From assembly GCF_015291705.1 (NCBI RefSeq), contig NZ_CP030050.1, positions 5,394,001 to 5,458,000 of the forward strand: 64,000 bases of DNA, in the 5' to 3' direction. The notes under the pieces were generated by a model. The model did not search any database. It was not told where the DNA came from and was given only the letters and a program-made list of their open reading frames with translations. This stretch comes from Bradyrhizobium arachidis. Its GTDB lineage: Bacteria > Pseudomonadota > Alphaproteobacteria > Rhizobiales > Xanthobacteraceae. Both the position numbers and the translations under genes were made by a program. Below, in pieces: positions 15,416-24,594 of this stretch (its first letter is position 1; every line of letters starts with the position of its first letter).

Positions 15416-17662
15416 ATGACTGCAACTCGCAAGACCCGCGTTGCGCGGCAGACCCGCAAAGACGTTCTCCGATTTGCACCGAACTTCACCGCTTACGTAC
15501 TGCCTCCCGATGCGGTTTGCCTCTATTCCGAGGATCGCAAGTTCTTCCTGCATGGCGAGCTCTACTGTGCCTTGGCCACCGCGATCGGAAAACATGGCAA
15601 GGCTTGGTCGGAGATCATTCGCCAGCTTTCGAAGCACTTTCCGGCCGACAAGATCGAGGAAGCGATCAAGCGGCTCCTCGATCGCCGATATGTCGTTGCA
15701 GCGACCTCGAAAGCGTTTGACGGTGCCGTCGCTGGTTTCCTGGCAAGCCTAGGCATGCCCCTGGAGATCGCGGAGCAGAATCTTCGCAATTGCCCGGTGC
15801 AGGTCGAGTCGATTGACGTCAAAGGCGCCAAGGAGCTGACCGCGGTGTTGAGCAAGCTCGGGGTTCAAATCGCCAAGCGAGCGCCGAAGTTCACGATCAC
15901 GCTGGCGAACGACTATCTCGACCGGCGACTTGCTGAACTGAACCAAGAACGCGTGGCCGCCAAGACGCCCTGGTTGCTGGTCCAGCCATCCGGTCCGTTT
16001 CCGTTGGTCGGGCCCGTGTTCAAACCGGGCGAGAGCGCCTGCTGGACCTGCCTGTTCGATCGCATGATCCGCAATCGGGAGATCAAGGGATTTCTCGACC
16101 GGGGACCGGCGCATGCGGTTGCCACATCGCCGCTCGTCAGGGAAAGCGTCGGCCAAGCGGGAATCCATTTTGCGGCCGTCGAGATCGCCAAGGCGATTGC
16201 CTCGGGCTTTCGCACCGATTTGCGCGATCACATCGCAAGCTTCGACCTGACCGGCGCCGCCATCGCCAAGCACTACGTGACGCGACGCCCGCAATGTCCG
16301 ACCTGCGGCAGCAGGAAGCTGAACAACCCGCGCCGATCTCCGGCCCTGGTCGAGATTGCCGAGGGCAAGAGGCTCGTCATGACCAGCGGTGGATACCGCA
16401 CCGTGACATCGCGCTCGACGGTGTCGCGCTTCCGCAAGCATGTGAGCCCACTGACAGGCGTGGTGTCCAGGCTCGAGCGGATCGACGTCGATCTGCCGAT
16501 GAACACCAACTATTTCGCCCAGCATAATTTCTCCGCGCCGGCCCACAGCATCGACCAGCTCAGGTCCGGATTGAGCGGCGGCAGCTTTGGCAAGGGCTCG
16601 ACCGCCGAGCAGGGCGAAGCCAGCGCGCTGATGGAATCGATCGAACGCTATTCGGGCATTTTCCAGGGCGATGAGATCAGGACGACGCGTCGATTTGACG
16701 ATTTCGCTCCTGGCGACGCGCTTCTTCCCAACGATGTCCAGCTCTTCAGCGAAACGCAGTTCAAGAACAGGTTTCTCCAGCGACCGGACGATCCCCATCC
16801 GGTGCCCGAGCCGTTCGATCCCGCGACGAGGACCGAGTGGTCGCCGGTCTCATCGCTGCGCGACAAACGCTTCAGATATCTGCCGACGGGTCTCCTGTAT
16901 TTCTTTTATGGCGGCTTTCACACGGATTCCAACGGCTGCGCGGCCGGCAACACCCGCGACGAAGCGATTGTCCAGGGCTTCCTCGAGCTGATAGAGCGCG
17001 ATGCCTACGCGATCTGGTGGTACAACCGGGTGCAGCGCGCCGAAGTCGACCTCGAGCAGTTCGACGACTTCTACGTCCGGGATCTCCAAACTCAATTTGC
17101 GGAAGCCGGGCGCAAGCTGTGGGTGCTCGACATCACCACCGATCTCGGCATTCCGACTTACGTGGCGATCATGCACTGGATGCAGAATGGACACGAGAAT
17201 ATCGAGTTCGGCTCCGGCGCGCATTTCGACCGCCGCATAGCCCTGCTGCGCTCCCTCACCGAGTTGACCCAATTCATGTCGGTCGGCATGATGGGCGGCG
17301 CGAGCGGCGAGAAGCCGACCCTCGACGGTGTCACACCGCTGCGTCTGGAAGACTACCCGTTCCTGACACCGAGCGATCGCCCTATCATCCCCCCGGCGCC
17401 GAGCCTCAAGCTTCACGACAATACGCGAGACCAGGTCATTGCCTGCGTCGAGATCGCCGCCCGTGCAGGCTACGATTTCCTCGTCCTCGACCAGACACGT
17501 CCCGACGTCGAGGTTCCGGTCGTCAGAGTGCTCGTTCCCGGCCTGCGTCATTTCTATCGCCGCTTCGCACCGGGCCGGCTCTACGATGTGCCGGTGAAGC
17601 TCGGATTGTTGGACCGGCCGCGACCCGAAAACGATCTGACTTCATTCCTGCCACACACCTGA
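15416..17662 (+). CDS. Fused azoline cyclodehydratase (ThiF-like/RRE part plus YcaO)
   Basis: The 748-residue protein joins the two halves of a TOMM cyclodehydratase. The N-terminal half (about 1-310) is the E1/ThiF-like leader-binding partner with zinc-type Cys pairs CWTC (209-212) and CPTC (294-297). The C-terminal half (about 340-748) is YcaO, with ATP-site segments TAEQGEASALMESIERYSG and GFLELIERDAYAIWWYNR. These enzymes bind the precursor leader and, using ATP, cyclise Cys/Ser/Thr to azolines. The C-terminus is FLPHT rather than the Pro-rich PxPxP tail of many TOMM YcaO proteins, a possible variation in the active-site tail. The ATG at 15416 has only a weak ribosome-binding site. The dehydrogenase follows after 13 bases. 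Confidence 0.94.
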   Translation: MTATRKTRVARQTRKDVLRFAPNFTAYVLPPDAVCLYSEDRKFFLHGELYCALATAIGKHGKAWSEIIRQLSKHFPADKIEEAIKRLLDRRYVVAATSKAFDGAVAGFLASLGMPLEIAEQNLRNCPVQVESIDVKGAKELTAVLSKLGVQIAKRAPKFTITLANDYLDRRLAELNQERVAAKTPWLLVQPSGPFPLVGPVFKPGESACWTCLFDRMIRNREIKGFLDRGPAHAVATSPLVRESVGQAGIHFAAVEIAKAIASGFRTDLRDHIASFDLTGAAIAKHYVTRRPQCPTCGSRKLNNPRRSPALVEIAEGKRLVMTSGGYRTVTSRSTVSRFRKHVSPLTGVVSRLERIDVDLPMNTNYFAQHNFSAPAHSIDQLRSGLSGGSFGKGSTAEQGEASALMESIERYSGIFQGDEIRTTRRFDDFAPGDALLPNDVQLFSETQFKNRFLQRPDDPHPVPEPFDPATRTEWSPVSSLRDKRFRYLPTGLLYFFYGGFHTDSNGCAAGNTRDEAIVQGFLELIERDAYAIWWYNRVQRAEVDLEQFDDFYVRDLQTQFAEAGRKLWVLDITTDLGIPTYVAIMHWMQNGHENIEFGSGAHFDRRIALLRSLTELTQFMSVGMMGGASGEKPTLDGVTPLRLEDYPFLTPSDRPIIPPAPSLKLHDNTRDQVIACVEIAARAGYDFLVLDQTRPDVEVPVVRVLVPGLRHFYRRFAPGRLYDVPVKLGLLDRPRPENDLTSFLPHT

Positions 17663-17675
17663 AGGCTGCTCTTTC

Positions 17676-19133
17676 GTGCGCGCTCCCAGGAAAAAGCCGA
17701 CCAGGAAGATCGCGCCAGACATTGCCGCCCGATTGGGCCATCGCTTCTCCCTCCAGATGCAGCCGGACGGAAACATCGCCGCCTTTCTGGGCGACTATTC
17801 CGTCAACCTCGGACAATTCAGCGCGGCCGCGATGGACCGCGCCCGACATCTAAGTACCGGTCTTCCGCTCGCATCGTTTGCAGGCAAGAGTGTCGTCGCC
17901 AGGGAAATCGACGCCCTGGTACATCGCTTGGCGCGGCAGGGGCTTTTGGAATACCGCCTCTCCTCGTCGCATAACACCCAGGGCTTCGTGGTCATCGAGC
18001 CCCAAGTCCCCGACTACTGGCCGCGGCGCGCGAAGCTGGGCAGCCGTGACACCGTCGTGTTGTCGCGCTTTGCCTATCTGCGCCGGCGCGGCAATGAGAT
18101 GGTGCTGGAATCGCCACGCGCCGGCGCGCTGTTCCGGATTGGCGATCCCGCCATCGCCGCCACCCTTGCTGCGCTGTCGCAGCCTCGGAAGATCGGCAAG
18201 CTCAACCAGAAGATAGCTTCCTCCACTGTCCCTCTCCTCGAACTGTTGCTCGACAGCCAGATCCTGCTCAAGCTCGGTGCGAAAGACGGAGAAGGCCTGC
18301 GGGTGAACGAAGGCGACGGCAACCTCGTGCTCTGGGATTTCCACGATCTGGTGTTTCACACGCGGAGCACGGAGGGTCGGCAAGCCAATCCGGTCGGCGC
18401 CGCCTTCACCTATGCCGGGGTCGTTCCGCCGTCGCCCGCGGTGCGGCCACCCTGGGCCGGCAGCAAGATTGACCTGCGCAAACTCTCCTGGCCGGAGCCG
18501 AACTCCCACTTCCCGAAGCTGTTGCGCGAACGCCATTCAACGCGGGATTTCGACGACAAGAATCCGGTCACGCTCGGCGAACTCGCGCAGTTTCTCGACA
18601 CCACCGCGCGCGTCGTGTCCGAATGGAAGAGCGGGCCGTATTTCGAGGGCGGTCCCGAGGTCCCTTACAGCACGAGGCCTTATCCGTCGGCGGGGAGCGC
18701 GTACGAGCTGGAATTGTACCTTACCGTCGCGAACTGCGACGGGCTTGCGCCCGGACTCTACCACTACGATGCAGGGAGCCACGCGCTGGTCGCGATCAGC
18801 GCTTCCCCCCAACAACTCCAGGCGCAACTGGCGGCTGCCCAGTTCGCCATGGACGCGCCCGCTCAGCCGCAAATCCTCATCACGATCGCGGCGCGTTTTG
18901 GGCGGGTCTCCTGGAAATACAGCTCAATCGCATATTCGTTGATCCTGAAGGATGTCGGCAGCCTGATTCAGACGCTTTACCTGGCGGCGACCGATATGGG
19001 CCTCGGCGGTTGCGCCATCGGCAGCACCAACATCGATCTGTTCGCGAAAATGACGGAGTTGGAATTGCATATCGAGGGCCCGGTCGGTCAATTCGCGCTC
19101 GGCCGCGGCAGGACGCCGGAAGTCCAAGGCTAG
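17676..19133 (+). CDS. SagB/ThcOx-family azoline dehydrogenase
   Basis: The 485-residue protein has a C-terminal nitroreductase-fold domain, about 280-480, with RERHSTRDFD (284-293), YPSAGSAYELELYL (336-349) and KYSSIAYSLILKDVGS (414-429). These are the FMN-binding and catalytic signature of SagB-type enzymes, including the Lys-Tyr-type pair. SagB-like enzymes oxidise azolines to aromatic azoles. The N-terminal 250 residues are a helical extension typical of the longer ThcOx-like members. The GTG start has GAAGG at 17661-17665, just after the cyclodehydratase stop, so the two are co-translated. It converges with the ABC permease gene, stop to stop, 31 bases away. Confidence 0.93.
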   Translation: MRAPRKKPTRKIAPDIAARLGHRFSLQMQPDGNIAAFLGDYSVNLGQFSAAAMDRARHLSTGLPLASFAGKSVVAREIDALVHRLARQGLLEYRLSSSHNTQGFVVIEPQVPDYWPRRAKLGSRDTVVLSRFAYLRRRGNEMVLESPRAGALFRIGDPAIAATLAALSQPRKIGKLNQKIASSTVPLLELLLDSQILLKLGAKDGEGLRVNEGDGNLVLWDFHDLVFHTRSTEGRQANPVGAAFTYAGVVPPSPAVRPPWAGSKIDLRKLSWPEPNSHFPKLLRERHSTRDFDDKNPVTLGELAQFLDTTARVVSEWKSGPYFEGGPEVPYSTRPYPSAGSAYELELYLTVANCDGLAPGLYHYDAGSHALVAISASPQQLQAQLAAAQFAMDAPAQPQILITIAARFGRVSWKYSSIAYSLILKDVGSLIQTLYLAATDMGLGGCAIGSTNIDLFAKMTELELHIEGPVGQFALGRGRTPEVQG

Positions 19134-19164
19134 GCAAATCGGCACACGCCGCAGGCCGGTCGCC

Positions 19165-20025
19165 CTATTGCAGGGTCGGATCGAGCCGGTCGCGCAGCCA
19201 GTCGCCGATCACGGAGACGGCCAGCGTCGTGACCACGATGGTGGTCGCCGGCGCCAGCATGATCCAGGGCGCCCGGGTGAGGTACTCGCGGCCATAGCCG
19301 ACCATGTTGCCGAGGCTGGTCATCGGCGGCTGCACGCCGAGGCCGAGGAAGGACAGGCCCGACTCCATCAGGATCACCTCGGGGAAGACCAGCGTGGTCG
19401 AGACGATCAGGGTGGAGGCGATGTTCGGCAGGATGTGCCGGAGGTAAATCCGCGACGGCGTGGCCCCGAGCTGGCGGACCGCGGCCGCGTAGCCCTGCGC
19501 ATTGGCCGAGATGGCAAGGCCGCGGGCGATGCGGGCGTAGCGCTCCCAGCCGAACAGGCCCATCAGGCCGATCAGCAGCGGCAGCGAATTGCCGAAGAAG
19601 GCGAGTACGGCGAGCGCCATGATCAGGAACGGCATGCTGGCCTGGAAGTCTGTCAGCATCAGCACGAGCTGCTCGACGGCCCCCCGGAAATGCGCGGCGA
19701 GGAAACCGAGCGTGGTCCCGACGATCGCCGAGATCGCGGTCGCGCCGAACGCGATCAGCAGCGAGATGCGGATCGAGACGAGGAGGCGCGACAGCACGTC
19801 ACGGCCGAGCTCGTCGGTGCCGAGCCAGTGCGCGACATTGCCGGGCGGTGACAGCCGGTTGCGCAAATCGAGCTGGGTGAAGCCGTAAGGCGCGATCTTC
19901 TCGGCGAAGGCCGCGATCACCAGCATGGCGACGATCCAGGTGATCGCGAGCGCGACCGAGACCGGGATCGCCGGCAGGCTGATGCGGCGGCGGACGGCCG
20001 TGTCCTTCAGCGTGGCGTCGGTCAT
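19165..20025 (-). CDS. Dipeptide/nickel-type ABC permease (DppC-like)
   Basis: The 286-residue membrane protein has about six spans and the binding-protein-dependent permease loop (RQLGATPSRIYLRHILPNIAS). Motifs around LGTDELGRDVLSRLL mark the DppC/OppC subfamily. It pairs with the DppB-like permease to move the ligand across the inner membrane. The ATG at 20025 overlaps the upstream stop by four bases (ATGA), so translational coupling is expected; the longer frame to 20313 only overlaps the neighbour. It is the last gene of the operon that starts at 24564. Confidence 0.93.
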   Translation of the reverse strand: MTDATLKDTAVRRRISLPAIPVSVALAITWIVAMLVIAAFAEKIAPYGFTQLDLRNRLSPPGNVAHWLGTDELGRDVLSRLLVSIRISLLIAFGATAISAIVGTTLGFLAAHFRGAVEQLVLMLTDFQASMPFLIMALAVLAFFGNSLPLLIGLMGLFGWERYARIARGLAISANAQGYAAAVRQLGATPSRIYLRHILPNIASTLIVSTTLVFPEVILMESGLSFLGLGVQPPMTSLGNMVGYGREYLTRAPWIMLAPATTIVVTTLAVSVIGDWLRDRLDPTLQ

Positions 20026-20954
20026 GCGTGCGCCCCTTTGGCGCGCAGCCGCGGATCGAGGAAACCGTAGAGGAAGTCGACGATCAGGTTGGACGTCACC
20101 ATGGTCATCGCGACCAGCAGCAGGATGCATTGCACGACGGCGAGGTCGCGGTTGGCGACGGCAACCACGAGCAGACGCCCTACGCCCGGCCAGGCAAACA
20201 CGCTCTCGACCACGACCGCGCCCGCGATCAGCGTGCCCACCATGAAGCCCAGAATGGTCACGGTCGGGATCGCCGCGTTCGGCAGCGCGTGCGAGGTCAC
20301 CACCTTGCGCCACGGCACGCCCTTGGCCGATGCGGTGCGGATATAGGGCTGGCCCAGCACTTCCAGCATGGCGCTGCGGGTGAAGCGCGCCAGCACCGCG
20401 GCGCCGCCGAGGCTGAGCGTCGTGATCGGCAAGATGGCGTGCCGCCAGCTGTCCTGTCCGCCCGAAGGCAGCCAGCCGAGCTGCACGGCGAAGACGAGCA
20501 CCAGCAGCAGCGCCAGCACGAAGCTCGGCACGGTGAAACCCGCCACTGCCGTGATCATCACGGTGCGGTCAATGGCGGAGCCCCGGTGCAGCGCGGCGTA
20601 GATGCCGGCGGGAATGCCGAGCGCGACCTTGAACACGAAGGCCGGCAACGTCAGCGCCAGCGTCGCCGGGATGCGCTCCAGCACGAGCTCGATTGCGGGC
20701 CGTCCGTCGCGCATGGAGCGGCCGAGTTCGCCCTTGGCGATGGCGCCGAAGTAATCGAGATACTGGAACCAGATGGGATCATCGAGGCCCCAGGCCTTGC
20801 GGAAGGCGGCAAGGACTTCCGGCGGCGCCTCCGGTCCCAAGATCATCAGCGCGGGATCGCCTGACAGCCGCAGCACGACGAAGGCGAAGGTGACGACGAG
20901 CACGATCGTCAGGGCCGCGCGTCCGATGCGGATGGCGAAGTAGCGTCCCATCAC
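20022..20954 (-). CDS. Dipeptide/nickel-type ABC permease (DppB-like)
   Basis: The 310-residue inner-membrane permease starts MMGRYFAIRIGRAALTIVLV, with the DppB-type Pro-loop (RTASAKGVPWRKVVTSHALPNA) and WLPSGG periplasmic segment. About six spans. It starts four bases inside the preceding ATPase gene (ATGA) and overlaps the DppC-like gene the same way. It is the first of the two permease subunits of this importer. Confidence 0.93.
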   Translation of the reverse strand: MMGRYFAIRIGRAALTIVLVVTFAFVVLRLSGDPALMILGPEAPPEVLAAFRKAWGLDDPIWFQYLDYFGAIAKGELGRSMRDGRPAIELVLERIPATLALTLPAFVFKVALGIPAGIYAALHRGSAIDRTVMITAVAGFTVPSFVLALLLVLVFAVQLGWLPSGGQDSWRHAILPITTLSLGGAAVLARFTRSAMLEVLGQPYIRTASAKGVPWRKVVTSHALPNAAIPTVTILGFMVGTLIAGAVVVESVFAWPGVGRLLVVAVANRDLAVVQCILLLVAMTMVTSNLIVDFLYGFLDPRLRAKGAHA

Positions 20955-21943
20955 GCCGCGTCCTGCGTTTCGGCCTGTGGGCCCGTGACGAGATGGCAGG
21001 CGACCTGCCGCTCACCGCCGACGGCTGAGAGTGCAGGCACCTCGCTTGCGCAGCGCGCAATAGCGCGCGGGCAGCGCGGGTGGAAGGCGCAGCCTTGGGG
21101 CCGCGCCGCCGGGTTTGGTGGATCGCCTGACAGCACGATGCGGCCCGCGCTGCGGCGGCCCGGTGCGGGCGACGCCGAGACCAGTGCCTGTGTGTAGGGA
21201 TGCTCCGGCCGGGCAAAGAGATCGTCGGCGCTGCCGATCTCGACAATGCGGCCGAGATACATCACGGCCACGACATTGCTGATCTGCCTGACGACGCGCA
21301 GATCGTGGCTGATGAACAGCAGCGTGAGCCCAAGCTGCGCCTGGAGATCGCACAGCAGATTGACCACCTGCGCCTGGATCGAGACGTCGAGCGCGCTGAC
21401 GGGCTCATCGCAGACAAGGAAATCCGGCTTCGTCGCCAGCGCCCGCGCCAGCACGATGCGCTGGCGCTGCCCGCCGGAGAGCGCGCCCGGATAGCGCGCG
21501 CCGTGCGCGGGTGTCAGCTCGACGGCGCGCAGCAATTCGCGCACGCGCTCCTCGCGCTCGGCCGGCGTGCCGAGGCTGTGGATGTCCAGGGGTTCGCGGA
21601 TTTGCGTGGCGACGGCCAGGCGCCGGTCCAGCGCGCCCAGCGGATCCTGGAAGATCATCTGCATGCGCGCCCGTTGCGCGCGCCACGCAGGCGTACCGGG
21701 CGCTGCCATCGACTTACCGCCAAACCGCACCTCGCCGCGATCGGGCGGCTCGAGGCCGAGCACGATGCGGCCGGTGGTCGATTTGCCCGAGCCGGACTCG
21801 CCGACGAGGCCGAGCGTCTCGCCCTTGGGGATCGTCAGCGACACGCCGTCGACGGCATGCACGGCGGTCGCTCGGCCGAACATTCCGGAGCGCATCGAAT
21901 AGCTGCGCGAGATCGAGGATACCTCGACGAGCGGCGCGCTCAT
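20951..21943 (-). CDS. ABC transporter ATP-binding protein (DppF/OppF-like)
   Basis: The 330-residue ATPase has Walker [10 protein letters not shown], the signature LSGGQRQRI, Walker B FLVCDEP and H-loop ISHDLRVV. The C-terminal oligopeptide-transporter extension carries Cys residues (GCAFHPRCPRAIARC), the region known to bind an Fe-S cluster in this subfamily. The ATG at 21943 is chosen over 22048 because it overlaps the upstream stop as ATGA and begins at the conserved [15 protein letters not shown]. It works as a heterodimer with the neighbouring ATPase. Confidence 0.94.
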   Translation of the reverse strand: MSAPLVEVSSISRSYSMRSGMFGRATAVHAVDGVSLTIPKGETLGLVGESGSGKSTTGRIVLGLEPPDRGEVRFGGKSMAAPGTPAWRAQRARMQMIFQDPLGALDRRLAVATQIREPLDIHSLGTPAEREERVRELLRAVELTPAHGARYPGALSGGQRQRIVLARALATKPDFLVCDEPVSALDVSIQAQVVNLLCDLQAQLGLTLLFISHDLRVVRQISNVVAVMYLGRIVEIGSADDLFARPEHPYTQALVSASPAPGRRSAGRIVLSGDPPNPAARPQGCAFHPRCPRAIARCASEVPALSAVGGERQVACHLVTGPQAETQDAA

Positions 21944-22923
21944 TCGGCGGCGATCCCGAGCAGCGCGCGGCGAGAGGCTTCGGCGCGGATGCAGGCAACC
22001 GCGCGATCCTCTGCGATTGGCGCGAGGGTCGGCGCCGCAAGACCACACGCCTCGGCTGCCAGCGCACAGCGCGGCGCGAAGGCACAGCCGTCAGGCATAT
22101 GCGCGGGATCGGGCACGGTGCCGGGAATGGCGGTGAGACGGCGGCGCGGCCCGTCGAGCGGCGGCAGCGCGCCGATCAAGCCCTGCGCATAGGGGTGCAC
22201 GGGATCGGCAAAGAGCTGGTTGCTCGGTGCGTGCTCGACGATACGGCCGGCATACATCACCGCGACGCGGTCGCAGTTTTCCGCGACGACGCCGAGGTCG
22301 TGGCTGATCAGCACCATCGCCATGCCCATCTCGCGACGGATGGTGGAGAGCAGTTCCAGAATCTGCGCCTGGATGGTGGCATCCAGCGCCGTGGTCGGTT
22401 CGTCCGCAATCAAGAGGTCGGGATTTCCGGCGAGCGCCATCGCGATCATGATACGCTGGACCTGGCCGCCGGAGAATTCGTGCGGATAGGCGGACAGACG
22501 CCGCGCCGCATCGGGGATGCCGACCAGATTAAGCAGCCGCAGCGCATCCGCTCTTACGGCATCACCCGAGAGATCGCGATGCAGCGCCAGCGCCTCGCAG
22601 AGCTGCTTGCGGATGGTCAGCACCGGATTGAGCGCGCTTGCCGGATCCTGGAAGATCATGGCAACCCGCCCGCCCCTGACCTGATCGAGCTCGGAGGCCG
22701 GCGCGCCGAGGATCTCGCGCCCGTCGAGCCGCACCGAGCCCGAGACCTTCGCGTGCCGCGGCAACAAGCCGAGCGCGGCAAGCCATGTCACCGACTTGCC
22801 CGAACCGGACTCGCCGACGAGACCGAGGGCCTCGCCCTTCTGCAGGGTGAGATCGACGCCGCGCAACACCGCGACACCGTTGAAGGCGACGCCGAGGTCG
22901 CGGATGCTGACCAGCGGCGACAC
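21940..22923 (-). CDS. ABC transporter ATP-binding protein (DppD/OppD-like)
   Basis: The 327-residue ATPase has Walker A GESGSGKS, the signature FSGGQVQRI, Walker B LLIADEP, H-loop ISHDLGVV and the C-terminal oligo_HPY extension ([15 protein letters not shown]). It partners the DppF-like subunit. It begins right after the binding-protein gene and is coupled to the next gene by an ATGA overlap. Confidence 0.94.
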   Translation of the reverse strand: MSPLVSIRDLGVAFNGVAVLRGVDLTLQKGEALGLVGESGSGKSVTWLAALGLLPRHAKVSGSVRLDGREILGAPASELDQVRGGRVAMIFQDPASALNPVLTIRKQLCEALALHRDLSGDAVRADALRLLNLVGIPDAARRLSAYPHEFSGGQVQRIMIAMALAGNPDLLIADEPTTALDATIQAQILELLSTIRREMGMAMVLISHDLGVVAENCDRVAVMYAGRIVEHAPSNQLFADPVHPYAQGLIGALPPLDGPRRRLTAIPGTVPDPAHMPDGCAFAPRCALAAEACGLAAPTLAPIAEDRAVACIRAEASRRALLGIAAE

Positions 22924-22926
22924 CGC

Positions 22927-24564
22927 TTACGCCTCGAAATTGCCGGCGCGGAAATCCATCGCGAATGCCGGCGCCGCCTTCCACTTGATCGATTTCGGCT
23001 TGGCCGTGAATGTCGCGTTCTGGTGCAGCACCGTGTAGGCGGGATCCTCGCGCTCGGCGATCTCCAGCATGCGGCGGAACGCCTTCTTGCGCGCCTCACG
23101 ATCGGTCGAGGTTTCCAGGAATTCGGACAGCTTGTTCAGCTCGACATTGGTCCATTCGCCGATCTGCTGCTGCTGGCCGTTCGGTCCATGCTGGGCGACC
23201 AGCGAGGAGACTGGATCGTTGAAGGCGGCCGAGTTCGACCAGTCGCGCACGGCGCGGGTCGGCGCGCGCTCCATGATCTGCGACCAGTTCTCCTTGGTCT
23301 CGATCTGGACGTTGAGGCCGACCGACTTCCACATCTCGACCAGGATCTGCGCGGTCGCGACCTGGTTGGTGTAGTAATTGTTGAGCAGGCGATACGGGAT
23401 TGGGTCGCCCTTGTAATTGGCCTGCTTGAGCAGATCCTGCGCGAGCTTGGGATCGTAGGCCGGCACGCTCCAGTCGGCGTTGAACATGTCGCCGTAGAAT
23501 TCCCACTGCAAACCTTTCGGCACGCGGGTGCGGCCGGCCCACAGGCTGTCGACGATCGCCTGGCGGTCGATGGCATGGGTGAAGGCGCGGCGCACGAGCG
23601 GGTTGGCGAGCACGGCGTGGTTCTTGTCAAACACGGTCAGGCGGTGATTGAGGATGGTGCCGCCCTGCACTTCGAACGCAGCATTCTTCTCGATGCCGGC
23701 GATCTGGTCCGGCGGGATGTCGCAGGCGAACTGGTATTCGCCCGAGAGCAGGCCGTTGATGCGGCTCGCGACCTCAGGCACTTCGAGGAAGCGAATGCGC
23801 TTGAGCGGCGGCCGGCCGCCCCAATATTCGTCGTGGGCTTCCAGCGTCAGCGAGACGTCGGGCCTAAGCTCGACCACCTTGTACGGACCAGTCGTGATCG
23901 GCTTGCGCGCCCAGTCGAGATAGCTTGCGGATTCCTCCCAGGCGCGGCGGTTCATGATGTCTGAGCCGTAGCGCTGCAGCCGGCCCTCGATCGTGACGTC
24001 GGGCGTCGCGTTGTAGAAGCGCACGGTGTACTTATCGACGGCATCGACGCGCACGAGGTCCGGCCAGATGCGGCGGGCGACGGCGGGCACGTCCGGCGGC
24101 AATTCCTTGCCCGGGCGCGGCGTCGGGATCTTCTCGAAGGCCTGGATGGTGGTGCGGCTCTTGGCCTCGGTCTCGCCGAACATGCGTTCGCGGCTGAAGG
24201 TGAAGACGACGTCTTCGGCGGTCAGCTCGTCGCCGTTATGGAACTTGACGCCCTGGCGCAGCTTCAGCTCGACGGTCTGGTCGTCGATGCGGCGCCATTC
24301 GGTGGCGAGGCCGGGCACGGCCTCGAGGTTGCCGCGCCAGTTCTTCGAGATCAGGCCTTCCCAGATCGAGGAGAAGAACACGCGCTCGCCGACATTGGAC
24401 TGCTCGCGCAGCACGTCGAGCACGTTGGCGTTCGTCACCTTCTGCACGGCGATCGTGACCGAGGGACGGTTGTCGCCCTGCGCGATCGCAAAGCGCGGCA
24501 GCAGCAGCGTGCTGGCAGCCGCGCCGCCGGATTTCAGGATGGTGCGACGGGAAAACTTTGTCAT
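22927..24564 (-). CDS. ABC transporter substrate-binding protein, family 5
   Basis: The 545-residue periplasmic binding protein has a Tat-like signal (SRRTILKSGGAAAST, cleavage near AIAQ) and the SBP_bac_5 pattern (EGLISKNW, KLRQGVKFHNGDELTAEDVVFTF, RRAFTHAIDRQAIVD). Family 5 members bind peptides, nickel, opines or oligosaccharides; the ligand cannot be read from sequence. It heads the permease/ATPase genes and lies 30 bases after the sugar-phosphate isomerase-like gene, all on the minus strand, so the operon probably starts at 25410. The cluster ends next to the azole-peptide dehydrogenase but in the opposite orientation. Confidence 0.94.
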   Translation of the reverse strand: MTKFSRRTILKSGGAAASTLLLPRFAIAQGDNRPSVTIAVQKVTNANVLDVLREQSNVGERVFFSSIWEGLISKNWRGNLEAVPGLATEWRRIDDQTVELKLRQGVKFHNGDELTAEDVVFTFSRERMFGETEAKSRTTIQAFEKIPTPRPGKELPPDVPAVARRIWPDLVRVDAVDKYTVRFYNATPDVTIEGRLQRYGSDIMNRRAWEESASYLDWARKPITTGPYKVVELRPDVSLTLEAHDEYWGGRPPLKRIRFLEVPEVASRINGLLSGEYQFACDIPPDQIAGIEKNAAFEVQGGTILNHRLTVFDKNHAVLANPLVRRAFTHAIDRQAIVDSLWAGRTRVPKGLQWEFYGDMFNADWSVPAYDPKLAQDLLKQANYKGDPIPYRLLNNYYTNQVATAQILVEMWKSVGLNVQIETKENWSQIMERAPTRAVRDWSNSAAFNDPVSSLVAQHGPNGQQQQIGEWTNVELNKLSEFLETSTDREARKKAFRRMLEIAEREDPAYTVLHQNATFTAKPKSIKWKAAPAFAMDFRAGNFEA

Positions 24565-24594
24565 GACGATAACCCCTGCCCTTCGTTGGATCGG

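Noticed and set aside
21511..23964. An 817-codon plus-strand open frame opposite the ABC genes
   Set aside because: It is antisense to three motif-complete ABC genes and has no recognisable domain; composition is Arg/Gly/Asp-rich as expected for a shadow.
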